DNA of 64,000 bases from Halohasta litchfieldiae (lineage in GTDB: Archaea; Halobacteriota; Halobacteria; Halobacteriales; Haloferacaceae). Shown in pieces: positions 55,104 to 63,336 of this stretch. Both the position numbers and the translations under genes were made by a program. The stretch lies in the NCBI RefSeq assembly GCF_002788215.1, contig NZ_CP024845.1, positions 1,054,001 through 1,118,000 on the forward strand, in the 5' to 3' direction. Numbering within the stretch: the first letter of the stretch is position 1; each line of letters begins with the position of its first letter. The notes under the pieces were generated by a model, which saw nothing but the letters and a program-made list of their open reading frames with translations, ran no database searches and was not told where the DNA came from.

Positions 55104-56765
55104 ATGTCCGCGCCGACGATCCACCGACTCGACGAGGCGACAGTTGCGCGGATTGCCGCCGGAGAGGTGATCACGCGCCCGGCCCGTGTCGTCGCCGAAC
55201 TTCTCGACAACGCACTCGATGCCGGAGCCGGGCGGATCGATGTCACGGTCGACGGCGACGGGACAGAACGAATCCGGGTTGCCGACGACGGCTGTGGCCT
55301 CTCGCAGGCCGACGCCGAACGCGCCATCGAACGCCATGCGACGAGCAAACTCCCGACTGGAACCGACACCGACCTGACGGGCGTCTCGACGCTTGGTTTC
55401 CGGGGCGAAGCACTGGCAGCAATCGCCGACTGTGCGACCCTCGAACTGGTGACCAACAACGGCGAGGCTGTCGGTACCGAACTCCGTGTCGAAGACGGCG
55501 ATCTGTCCGTTCGAAACGCAGGTCGACCACAGGGGACGACCGTCACAGTGACTGACCTCTTTGCGGACCGCCCCGCCAGACGGGAGTCGCTGGCGGGTCA
55601 AGCCGCCGAGTTCGGCCGGATCAGCGAATTAGTCGCCCGATACGCACTGGCTCGCCCTGAAGTCCGATTTTCGCTGACCCACAATGGCAACGAGACACTC
55701 TCGACGAGCGGCGGCGGGTTTCAGGACGCTCTCCTTGGCGTCTACAACGCCGAAACTGCCAGCCGTGCGACCACGATTGAGCATGCGACGACAGTCGACG
55801 GCGACGGCAGGCTCTCGGTTCGGGGCATCTGTTGTTATCCATCGGTTACCCGGTCGACCCGCGACCACGTTCGCGTCTCAGTCAACGGGCGTCCGGTCAC
55901 CGACAGTGGCCTCCGTCGGGCGGTAGTCGCAGGCTACGGCTCGCTGATCGCCGGCACCCGGTATCCGGTCGCCGCAATCGATATCGCGCCACCGGCTCGC
56001 ACGGTCGACCCCAACATTCATCCAGCGAAACAGGAGGTTGGACTCACGGCCCGTGAGGAAATCGAGGAAAGCGTCGAAACAGCCGTCTCGAAGGCGCTGA
56101 CGACAGCCGATATTCGCCGAACAGAGGACGCAGCAACTGACCTCGAGACCGAACTCGCTGCTGTCGACCGCTCGGACCCGTTTGGCGAGGTTCGGGTCAT
56201 CGGTCCGTTTCGAGATCTATATCTGCTCTGTGAGGACGGCAACGAGCTCCTTGTCGTCGACCAGCACGCCGCCCACGAGCGGGTGAACTACGAGCGACTT
56301 CGTGGGTCACTCGCAGAAGAAGGGGTGCCAACCGCGTCGGTCGAACCATCGGAGACAGTCTCGGTGTCGCCTGCGGCCGCGGCAGCCGCCGAAACGCATG
56401 CCGATCTTCTCGCCGAACTCGGGTTCGATGTCGACCGCTTCGGTGGTGGAACGCTCCGCGTCTCGGGGGTTCCGGCTCCGCTTGGCCGCGTTGCCGATCT
56501 CGACCTGCTCGTCGAAACGCTAGATAAGCTCGCTGCTGGCCAACAGCCGGGCGATCAGCGCGACGAGTTGCTGTCGGATCTGGCCTGTCACCCCTCACTC
56601 AAGGCAGGTGATCGTCTCACGAAGGCCGACGCCGAGGCACTATTAGAACGGTTGGGCGAATGCGAACAGCCGTTTGCTTGCCCGCATGGTCGACCAACCG
56701 TTTGTTCGCTCGATGAGTCGACACTCGCGGCCGGGTTCGAACGTGGGTCGACGCGGTTTCGGTGA
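55104..56765 (+). CDS. mutL: DNA mismatch repair protein MutL, endonuclease type
   Basis: This 553-residue GHKL ATPase has ELLDNALDAGA, DDGCGLS and GFRGEAL. The C-terminal half carries DQHAAHERVNYE, which fits the nicking-endonuclease motif DQHAx2Ex4E, together with ACHPSLKAG and CPHGRP. It therefore probably nicks the strand to be repaired without MutH. ATG 55104 is chosen for the motif-containing start. It forms a MutS-MutL pair. Confidence 0.95.
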   Translation: MSAPTIHRLDEATVARIAAGEVITRPARVVAELLDNALDAGAGRIDVTVDGDGTERIRVADDGCGLSQADAERAIERHATSKLPTGTDTDLTGVSTLGFRGEALAAIADCATLELVTNNGEAVGTELRVEDGDLSVRNAGRPQGTTVTVTDLFADRPARRESLAGQAAEFGRISELVARYALARPEVRFSLTHNGNETLSTSGGGFQDALLGVYNAETASRATTIEHATTVDGDGRLSVRGICCYPSVTRSTRDHVRVSVNGRPVTDSGLRRAVVAGYGSLIAGTRYPVAAIDIAPPARTVDPNIHPAKQEVGLTAREEIEESVETAVSKALTTADIRRTEDAATDLETELAAVDRSDPFGEVRVIGPFRDLYLLCEDGNELLVVDQHAAHERVNYERLRGSLAEEGVPTASVEPSETVSVSPAAAAAAETHADLLAELGFDVDRFGGGTLRVSGVPAPLGRVADLDLLVETLDKLAAGQQPGDQRDELLSDLACHPSLKAGDRLTKADAEALLERLGECEQPFACPHGRPTVCSLDESTLAAGFERGSTRFR

Positions 56766-56843
56766 CACAGGGGTGACAGCGACAGCGTCGACGCGCCGAT
56801 CGGGACACCCTGTGAGTGTTCGATACAGTTGTGAGTAGTCGGC

Positions 56844-57722
56844 TTACTCGTCCGGTTCACACTCGGGATCGTTCAGTTGGAAAACGTTATCGGCTGAATC
56901 ATCGTCGACAGCGCAGGGACCGTCCCCATTATCGTTCAGGTCGTTATCGGTGAAGCGATTCTGCTCGGCACTTATCAGATCGAGTCCTGGTCCATCATTG
57001 TTTGTGAGTGTGTTTCTCACAATATCGTTTCGGTCAGCTTCGCTGAGTCGAAGTCCAGCCACCGCATTCCCCGAGGAAACGTTATTGACATAATAGTTGG
57101 CAAACGACTCAAAGCCAGCAATTCCGCTTCGAGGCGATCCAGTCACCTGATTTTCGACAACGATGTCGTTTGCCGAATCATCGAGGACGATGGAGCCATC
57201 CTCGATGGTACAAAACCGGATGACGTTTGACCGCGAAACGGTCACATCGATACCTACTCTGCAGTTGCTGGTAGCAATCCGGCTTAGCTGCCCGCGAACG
57301 AATTCTTCGGCGGAAATCCCGACATCGAGATCATCAAGCGAGACATTCGTGACCAATACGTTCGAGACTCCTGTCGGCTCAATGCCACGCCCACTACCGG
57401 ACCCAGTGATACTGTATCCATCGCCGTCGAACGTTACGTTGTTCGACTCGATCTCGATACAGGCCTCGTTGGAGTCGAGATCGACATCGAGATCCTCGAC
57501 GAGTACATAGTCTCCGGGTTCGGTGATTGTGGTACAGCCGTTGATCTCTGTTGGATCGTCCGGGTCGGTAGCCTCTACGTCGGCTTCCATCTCGTCGACC
57601 ATTTCTTTGCGGTCGTCAAGGGGTTCGTTTCCGGCAGCTGCGACACCACTTGTCAGCGTGAGTGCTCCAAGCGCGGTAGTAGCACGTAGATATCGTCTAC
57701 GAGTTGTTTTGTCAGGTAGCAT
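56844..57722 (-). CDS. Secreted right-handed beta-helix repeat protein
   Basis: The 292-residue product has a Tat signal (TTRRRYLRATTALGALTL). It continues as a NosD-like parallel beta-helix, with repeated Asn-containing rungs (NNVTFDGDGYSI, SNVLVTNVSL, DRNDIVRNTLTNN). Such proteins bind or cleave polysaccharides or shape cell-surface structures; no catalytic site is visible. There is a Cys in ITEINGCTTI, a feature seen in many haloarchaeal relatives. It is monocistronic. Confidence 0.85.
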   Translation of the reverse strand: MLPDKTTRRRYLRATTALGALTLTSGVAAAGNEPLDDRKEMVDEMEADVEATDPDDPTEINGCTTITEPGDYVLVEDLDVDLDSNEACIEIESNNVTFDGDGYSITGSGSGRGIEPTGVSNVLVTNVSLDDLDVGISAEEFVRGQLSRIATSNCRVGIDVTVSRSNVIRFCTIEDGSIVLDDSANDIVVENQVTGSPRSGIAGFESFANYYVNNVSSGNAVAGLRLSEADRNDIVRNTLTNNDGPGLDLISAEQNRFTDNDLNDNGDGPCAVDDDSADNVFQLNDPECEPDE

Positions 57723-57874
57723 TGCATCCCAGTAAATGGAGATACCCCGTTTTGTTACTCTTCAACAACAGTTGTATAATATCTACATGTGTACATATGT
57801 GGTACCTTAAAACAAGTATTCGACGTGACAGTGTGACCCATCAAATTACGGGCGTACGATCTCAGACAGCCCAC

Positions 57875-58069
57875 TCAGTCCCACGATTTGCAGTCCGGAC
57901 AGACAAACTGAGCGTCGTCGAGCCACTGTTTTTCAGTCGACGTCTCACACTGCTCACAGACTGCGCCATCCGACTGCCAGCGGTAGGTGACGGTCGCTGG
58001 CTCGGCGGTGTCGCCATTTGCAGTCGAATCGGTCGACGAAAACTCCGACAACGGCTGGTCCTCGCTCAT
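57875..58069 (-). CDS. Small zinc-ribbon protein (DUF7573-like)
   Basis: The 64-residue product has an acidic, flexible N-terminus and a C-terminal ribbon VCEQCETSTEKQWLDDAQFVCPDC that binds zinc through CxxC pairs. It resembles a small haloarchaeal family I recall as DUF7573. The function is unknown. It lies 41 bases before the lysS stop on the same strand. ATG 58069 is chosen; the upstream ATG adds a poor context. Confidence 0.68.
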   Translation of the reverse strand: MSEDQPLSEFSSTDSTANGDTAEPATVTYRWQSDGAVCEQCETSTEKQWLDDAQFVCPDCKSWD

Positions 58070-58110
58070 ACTCGCTCTTCGGTGGTTCTCCAATAAAAGC
58101 GACCGGTCGC

Positions 58111-59778
58111 TCAGCGTTCCCGACGGAGTCGACCCACGACGAACTCGGTTTCGAGTTCGCCAAGGAACTCGCCGAGCCGGGGACCTTGCGTTTCGTCGAA
58201 GAACAAGCGGTACCCAGCCTCAAACAGGTCACTAATTTCGATATCGTACTCGCGGGCGGTGTCGTAGATCGCCGACTGGATCTCCTCGCCGGAGTGGCCA
58301 GCTTCGACGACCTCGGCCAGCGCATCGAGAGCTACAGCAACCGACTCGTTGAGGTCGACGGTGGGTAGATCGGTCTGGAGCCGGTAGTTGTACGCATTGT
58401 CCATCCGCTCGGCCCAGTTGCGTGCCTTCTCGACACGGGCGAGGGCGGCCTCAACGGTAGACTCGTCGGCATCTTCGGGAATGTGGCCCTCATCACGGGC
58501 GAGTTTGATACGGAGGTCGCGCTCCTCTACCATTCCGAGCACGGCGGCAAAGGTGTAGGGCAATCGGATCGGCTGGTCGTCGCTCACCTCGTCGACGACA
58601 TACAGATACGCCGCCTCGGCGAATTCAGTGATTGATTCATCCTCGACACCCTCGTAGTAGGCTCTCTCAAACCGGTCGAAGTCGTCGACTAACTGGTCGA
58701 GCCGCGAGAGATCGAGGTCTCGTGCCTTCTTCGGATCGAGAGCAAAGAAGTAGCGGATGATTTCCGGTTCCAACAGTTCGAGGAGTTCAGTGACGGTGAC
58801 GATGTTGCCAGCCGACGACGAGAGCGCCTCGCCGTTGAGCGTGAACCATTCGTAGACCATCGGCACGGGTGGCTGGATGTCCAGAACGTTTTCGGCGATG
58901 TCGACGCCCGAGGGCCACGAGCCTTCGGCGTGATCCTTGCCAAACGGTTCGAAGTCGACGCCCAGAACCTGCCACTGGCCGGGCCACTCGAAGCGCCACG
59001 GTAGTTTCCCCTCGCGGAAGGTGGCGGTTCCCTCGTGGCCACAGCCCTCAATGGTGTCGCCGCCGACCTCCATATCCGTGCAGACGTAGTCGACGGTTTC
59101 GCTATCGAGATCGATGTGCGTGACTGTCTCGGTTAGTTTGCCGCACTCCTCACAGAGGGGGTTGAACGGGACGTAGTCCTCGTCGACTTTGGCCTGATAT
59201 TCGGACAATACTTTGCGGGCGGTGTCGGCGTTCGCGAGGACGTGGGAGACGACGGGGTCGAACGTGCCATCGGCGTACAGCTCGGTGTTGGAGTGCATCT
59301 CGATGGGGACGCCGAGTCGGTCGGCATCGGCTTCGAGAAGGGCCGCAAAGTGGGCCGCATACGAGTCGGCCTCGCCGAAGGGGTCGGGAATCTCGGTGTA
59401 CGGTTTGCCGAGGTTTCGACCGAGTGCGCCCGCGTCGACCTCACCCAAGCCAACGATTTCGCCGTCAGCGTTGGCAAGCTTTCGGGGGAGTTTGCGGAGT
59501 GGGTCTTTGTCGTCGCTGGTGAACACTTGGCGGACCTCGTGGCCGCGACCCCGGAGGACAGCCGCCACGAAGTAGCCCCGCATGATCTCGTTGACATTGC
59601 CGAGGTGGGCGACACCCGACGGCGAGACGCCGCCTTTGACGACGATGGGTTCGTCCGGGTCACGGGTCTCTATCTCGTCGGCGATTTTCTCGGCCCAGAA
59701 AGCGTGGTGTGTGTCGGTCAACTCGGCCTCGGAATCGGCCGAAAGAGTATGTGGTGACTGCTCGGTCTCGTCGCTCAT
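58111..59778 (-). CDS. lysS: Lysyl-tRNA synthetase, class I
   Basis: The 555-residue class I LysRS is the archaeal form of the enzyme. The signature SPSGVAHLGN (HIGH variant, about 52-61), the zinc-binding Cys pair of CEECGKL, CTDMEVGG, and the SSSAGN stretch replacing KMSKS are seen. It charges tRNA-Lys. The start overlaps the pyrH stop by four bases (ATGA), so the two are cotranscribed; pyrH is upstream in the operon. Confidence 0.94.
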   Translation of the reverse strand: MSDETEQSPHTLSADSEAELTDTHHAFWAEKIADEIETRDPDEPIVVKGGVSPSGVAHLGNVNEIMRGYFVAAVLRGRGHEVRQVFTSDDKDPLRKLPRKLANADGEIVGLGEVDAGALGRNLGKPYTEIPDPFGEADSYAAHFAALLEADADRLGVPIEMHSNTELYADGTFDPVVSHVLANADTARKVLSEYQAKVDEDYVPFNPLCEECGKLTETVTHIDLDSETVDYVCTDMEVGGDTIEGCGHEGTATFREGKLPWRFEWPGQWQVLGVDFEPFGKDHAEGSWPSGVDIAENVLDIQPPVPMVYEWFTLNGEALSSSAGNIVTVTELLELLEPEIIRYFFALDPKKARDLDLSRLDQLVDDFDRFERAYYEGVEDESITEFAEAAYLYVVDEVSDDQPIRLPYTFAAVLGMVEERDLRIKLARDEGHIPEDADESTVEAALARVEKARNWAERMDNAYNYRLQTDLPTVDLNESVAVALDALAEVVEAGHSGEEIQSAIYDTAREYDIEISDLFEAGYRLFFDETQGPRLGEFLGELETEFVVGRLRRER

Positions 59779-60494
59779 TCGCTGTCGACCCAGTGTGCAG
59801 GCTCGTTGCTTCCCGGCGGGATAATGTCAGTGCCGGTGTGGTCCCCACGGAGAATTGCGGACTCGATGTTCTCGGGATCGGAGCCATCCAAGACAATCGA
59901 GCGCATCCCCGAGCGCTCGATGAGTTTGGCCGCCAGAATGTCGACCGGGGCAGACGCCCCGGCATCCCGGCTCATCGGGACGATGATGTCGACGAGTTCC
60001 GACGGCGACATCGTCGTATACTTGATCGCCTCGGGATCGGTCGCGGGGTCAGCATCGTAGACGCCGTCGGTGTTTGTCGCATAGACGAGCAGATCTGCAT
60101 CGATGTATTCGGCAAAGGCCGCAGCCACCGCATCGGTCGTCTGGCCGGGGGTAATGCCACCCATCACCGAGATGTCACCACGTTGGAGGGCGTCGCCAGC
60201 CCCGTCGTAGTCGGTTGCTGGAGCTGAATTCACCTGCACATCGAGGGCCGAAATAAGTAGGCGGGCATTAATCCGGGTGACATCGATGCCAAGCTGGTCG
60301 AGTTGGACCTCGTTTGCGTCGAGTTCCCGCGCGGTCGTGATATAGTCGCGGGCGACGCCACCGCCACCGACGACGATCCCGATTTCACAGCCCTCCCCGG
60401 CGAGCGATTCGATAGCCTCCGCGTGGGCGGCCACACGGTCCGAATCAAGCTCCGGAGCCAGAATACTGCCACCAATCGAAATGACGACTCTCAT
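59775..60494 (-). CDS. pyrH: UMP kinase
   Basis: This 239-residue hexameric UMP kinase of the amino-acid kinase fold makes UDP. Motifs: VVISIGGSILAP, IGIVVGGGGVARDYI, and GDISVMGGITPGQTTDAVA. It lies at the head of an operon with lysS through a four-base overlap. Its own start is 141 bases from the divergent MoaE-fusion gene. Confidence 0.94.
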   Translation of the reverse strand: MRVVISIGGSILAPELDSDRVAAHAEAIESLAGEGCEIGIVVGGGGVARDYITTARELDANEVQLDQLGIDVTRINARLLISALDVQVNSAPATDYDGAGDALQRGDISVMGGITPGQTTDAVAAAFAEYIDADLLVYATNTDGVYDADPATDPEAIKYTTMSPSELVDIIVPMSRDAGASAPVDILAAKLIERSGMRSIVLDGSDPENIESAILRGDHTGTDIIPPGSNEPAHWVDSE

Positions 60495-60635
60495 TGCAAC
60501 GGGCTAACTCCGAGTTGACCTTAAGCGTTGTCAACCATCCACCTCTGCTACCTACACCGTCCGAACAACGGCCAACTGACCGAAAAATAGGGAGTGACTA
60601 CAACACTAAAGGTCGACTAACTCGCCTATTCATCC

Positions 60636-61448
60636 ATGCAAACACTCTGTATCATCGGCGAGGGGTGTCTATCGACGGTCCAGACAGTCGTCGAGCGATT
60701 GACCGACAGCCGCGAGGGACGAGTTGCGACCGTCGACTACACGACTGAGGATCTCGCGGCGGAGGACGAAGCCGTATCCGACACCGACGGCACGTTCCGC
60801 GTCGACAGCAACGGACAGTGGACCGGAACCGGAACCGGGCGCTCGGTCACCGAACTCCTCGACTCGATTGGGACCGACTACGAGTACGCAGTCGTGGCCG
60901 GACTGGCCCACCACCGCCTGCCGACGGTCGTAATTGGCGATGCAGAAACGCCACCCACGGCCGACATCGTCGCCAGCGCACCGACCGCTGCTGATCTTGA
61001 TATCGAGTCGATTGTCGACCGGATCGACAGCTTCGAGCCACACGTGAGCCTCGAAACGCTCGTCGACCGAGCCAAAGCCTCGCCGAAGGCCGAGCGGTCG
61101 GGGGCGATTGCGACGTTTACCGGTCGCGTCCGCGCCAAGGATAGTCCCGAAGATGCCCGAACCAAGCATCTCTCCTTTGAGACGTACGAGGGCGTCGCCG
61201 AACAGCGACTCGACGCCATTAGGCAGGAGTTAACCGAGCGAGAGGGGGTGTTTGAAGTCCTGCTACACCACCGTGTCGGGCTGATGCGAGACGGCGAAGA
61301 CATCGTGTTCGTCGTCGTGTTGGCGGGCCACCGCGAGGAGGCGTTCCGGACGGTCGAAGACGGCATCAATCGGCTCAAAGACGAGGTGCCGATATTTAAA
61401 AAGGAAACGACGACTGACGAGGAGTTCTGGCTCCACGAAACCGAGTAG
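60636..61448 (+). CDS. moaE: Molybdopterin synthase catalytic subunit MoaE fused to degenerate MobB-like domain
   Basis: The 270-residue protein has a MoaE domain in the C-terminal half (GAIATFTGRVRAKD, FETYEGVAEQRLDAI, LLHHRVGLMRDGEDIVFVVVLAG, FKKETTTDEEFWLHE), which converts precursor Z to molybdopterin. The N-terminal 120 residues resemble MobB, but the P-loop has been lost (IIGEGCLST in place of GKTT). It therefore may not bind GTP in the usual way. No other Moco gene is adjacent. Confidence 0.88.
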   Translation: MQTLCIIGEGCLSTVQTVVERLTDSREGRVATVDYTTEDLAAEDEAVSDTDGTFRVDSNGQWTGTGTGRSVTELLDSIGTDYEYAVVAGLAHHRLPTVVIGDAETPPTADIVASAPTAADLDIESIVDRIDSFEPHVSLETLVDRAKASPKAERSGAIATFTGRVRAKDSPEDARTKHLSFETYEGVAEQRLDAIRQELTEREGVFEVLLHHRVGLMRDGEDIVFVVVLAGHREEAFRTVEDGINRLKDEVPIFKKETTTDEEFWLHETE

Positions 61449-61461
61449 CCCTCGCATCTGT

Positions 61462-61497
61462 CGACCAACTGGCGCGCGCGCCACAGTCAGTTGGTCG
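61462..61497 (+). other. Hairpin after moaE fusion gene
   Basis: The arms cgaccaactg (61462-61471) and cagttggtcg (61488-61497) are perfectly complementary around a G/C-rich loop gcgcgcgcgcc. It starts 14 bases after the stop and may shape the 3' end of the transcript. No T-run follows. Confidence 0.4.
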
Positions 61498-61604
61498 GCC
61501 GAGCGGCCAGGCTGTCGACACAAGCGACAAAAATAGCCGTCTGACCGGTAAAACAGCGGCTGAATACGGCGCGTATAACTCAGTCTTAGATGTCTGAAAT
61601 ATAC

Positions 61605-61723
61605 TATTAGAACTGTTTGTGAAAGTTCTAATAATCTTTGGGGCAGTTTTGAATGATCGGTTTTTCGGTCATTTTGAACCGTTGCAGCGGTAAATCGGGG
61701 TAAATCACCCACAACGGTCTGCC
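61605..61723 (+). other. Highly folded intergenic region before the DUF7123-like gene
   Basis: The gap 61449-61766 has no supported gene, but much secondary structure. Arms tattagaact (61605-61614) and agttctaata (61624-61633) form a 10-base stem. A closed unit follows: ggcag (61642-61646) with ctgcc (61719-61723), enclosing a hairpin aatgatcg/cggtcatt (61652-61673) and a stem accgttg (61678-61684) with caacggt (61712-61718), itself holding gggt/accc. gtaaatc is repeated at 61690 and 61700. It could be a structured RNA or overlapping operators. Confidence 0.45.
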
Positions 61724-61731
61724 TTATATAA
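61724..61731 (+). promoter_or_regulatory. TATA box of DUF7123-like gene
   Basis: The sequence ttatataa lies 24-43 bases before the two possible ATG starts (61755 and 61767). It follows directly after the folded unit that ends at 61723, so a factor bound there could block or help TBP. Confidence 0.5.
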
Positions 61732-61766
61732 TGGATACAGTGAACAAGCAGGGGATGAGGTTCACC

Positions 61767-62036
61767 ATGAGCGCAACCACACCCCCAGACGCATGCCAGA
61801 CACCAGTCGACGGGAACCCGAAAGCAGAACGCCTTCGACAGTACCTCTGTGAGCGTGCTGCAGACGGCGACCGGTACTTTAAAAGTAAGTTCATCGCCAA
61901 GGATGTGGAACTGTCGCCGAAAGAGATCGGCGCGCTGATCGTTCGGCTTCAAGAATCAGCGACCGACATTTCAATCGAACCGTGGTCCTACACGGGTGCG
62001 ACCACGTGGCGTGTTGAACCGACCGAATCCGCCTAA
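61767..62036 (+). CDS. DUF7123-like winged-helix protein
   Basis: The 89-residue product has a small winged-helix-like core (AERLRQYLCERAADGDRYF, then SKFIAKDVELSPKEIGALIVRLQ, then WSYTGATTWRVE). It resembles a haloarchaeal family I recall as DUF7123 and may bind DNA. Start ATG 61767 (MSATTPPDACQ); ATG 61755 is an alternative if the transcript is leaderless. Its promoter region is unusually structured. Confidence 0.72.
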   Translation: MSATTPPDACQTPVDGNPKAERLRQYLCERAADGDRYFKSKFIAKDVELSPKEIGALIVRLQESATDISIEPWSYTGATTWRVEPTESA

Positions 62037-62165
62037 GTCGCCGTGACAAGGCGGCACGACACTACCACACTCCTTTCGTTTCACCAAACCGCGAGCCACA
62101 GCGATGGCGGGCGTATCAGCTCACGACGACGAGCGTTTATCAGGGTCGACCACGTAGCACGGGCG

Positions 62166-63311
62166 ATGGCTGACTCGGAGGCCGACGTGCCTCGTCCAGA
62201 CAATCTTGAGACATGGTATCACCTCACTAATGTTCGGATCGAGGACGGACGGATTATCTACTACGGCGAGCCGCTGATCCCCGAGCGTCGGCTTCTCGAC
62301 GAGCTCTGGCCAGCGTTTCAAGACGTTGGCTACGAACTCAAACTCGCACAGTCCGACCAGAGCGTCGGGACTGCACTGGTTGCGGTCCCGGTCGAAGAGA
62401 CGACAGACACCGGTGGCGTCCCATGGACACACATCGCGCTCCTCGCGGCCACGGTGCTGTCGACGCTGTTTGTCGGTGCCACCGCTTGGTATTTCGTGCC
62501 ACTCGACGAGGTTCTTTCAAGTCCCCTCACACTGTTACAAGCATGGCCGTTTACAGCCTCCGTGCTGGGCGTCCTGTTGACCCACGAACTCGGCCACTAC
62601 GTGATGGGCCGGTACCACGACGTCGACGTCTCGCTGCCCTACGTGATCCCGTTTCCCTCCTATTTCGGAACGTTCGGTGCAGTGATCAAAATGAGCGGAC
62701 GGATGCCGAGCCGGAAAGCGCTGTTTGATATCGGCGTCGCCGGGCCGGTTGCGGGGTTGGTTGCGACCGTCGTCGTCACGATCATCGGCCTCTCGCTGGG
62801 GCCGATAGAGATTCCGGCCGCAGTGGTCGAACGGAGCCAGTCCGGCGCCTCAATCGTCTTCAATAATCCGCCCCTACTCGATATTATTGCCTCGCTACTC
62901 GGCGAGCAAACGAGCTACAGCGACCCGGCACGTAATCCACACCCCGTGATCATCGGCGGCTGGGTCGGGATGTTTTTTATCCTGTTGAACCTGATGCCGG
63001 TCGGCCAGCTTGACGGTGGCCACATGGTCCGGGCGATGATCGGCCAGCGTCAAGAGACGATTGCCGCCCTCGTCCCGACAGCGCTGTTCGGGATTGCTGG
63101 CTATCTCTACTTCGTCCGGGAGCTGTCGCTTAACGATTCGGTCATACTCTGGACCATCTGGGGCGGCATCGCGCTGGTAATCGCATACAAGGGTCCCGCC
63201 GAGCCAGTCGACGAGAGTTCGATTGGCCTGCCCCGGCTGCTGCTTGGCCTCCTCACGTTCGGGATCGGCCTGCTGTGTTTCATGCTGGTCCCGATTCAGG
63301 TACAAGGCTGA
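62166..63311 (+). CDS. Site-2 protease family membrane metalloprotease (M50)
   Basis: The 381-residue protein has a soluble N-terminal domain (about 1-90), then about seven transmembrane segments with HELGH (zinc site) and GQLDGGH (third ligand Asp). It cuts proteins within the membrane, typically releasing anti-sigma factors or other regulators in bacteria; archaeal targets are little known. ATG 62166 (MADSEADV) is preferred over upstream codons. It is convergent with thiL. Confidence 0.9.
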   Translation: MADSEADVPRPDNLETWYHLTNVRIEDGRIIYYGEPLIPERRLLDELWPAFQDVGYELKLAQSDQSVGTALVAVPVEETTDTGGVPWTHIALLAATVLSTLFVGATAWYFVPLDEVLSSPLTLLQAWPFTASVLGVLLTHELGHYVMGRYHDVDVSLPYVIPFPSYFGTFGAVIKMSGRMPSRKALFDIGVAGPVAGLVATVVVTIIGLSLGPIEIPAAVVERSQSGASIVFNNPPLLDIIASLLGEQTSYSDPARNPHPVIIGGWVGMFFILLNLMPVGQLDGGHMVRAMIGQRQETIAALVPTALFGIAGYLYFVRELSLNDSVILWTIWGGIALVIAYKGPAEPVDESSIGLPRLLLGLLTFGIGLLCFMLVPIQVQG

Positions 63312-63336
63312 GGTGGTCGGACAGAAACAGCGGTTC

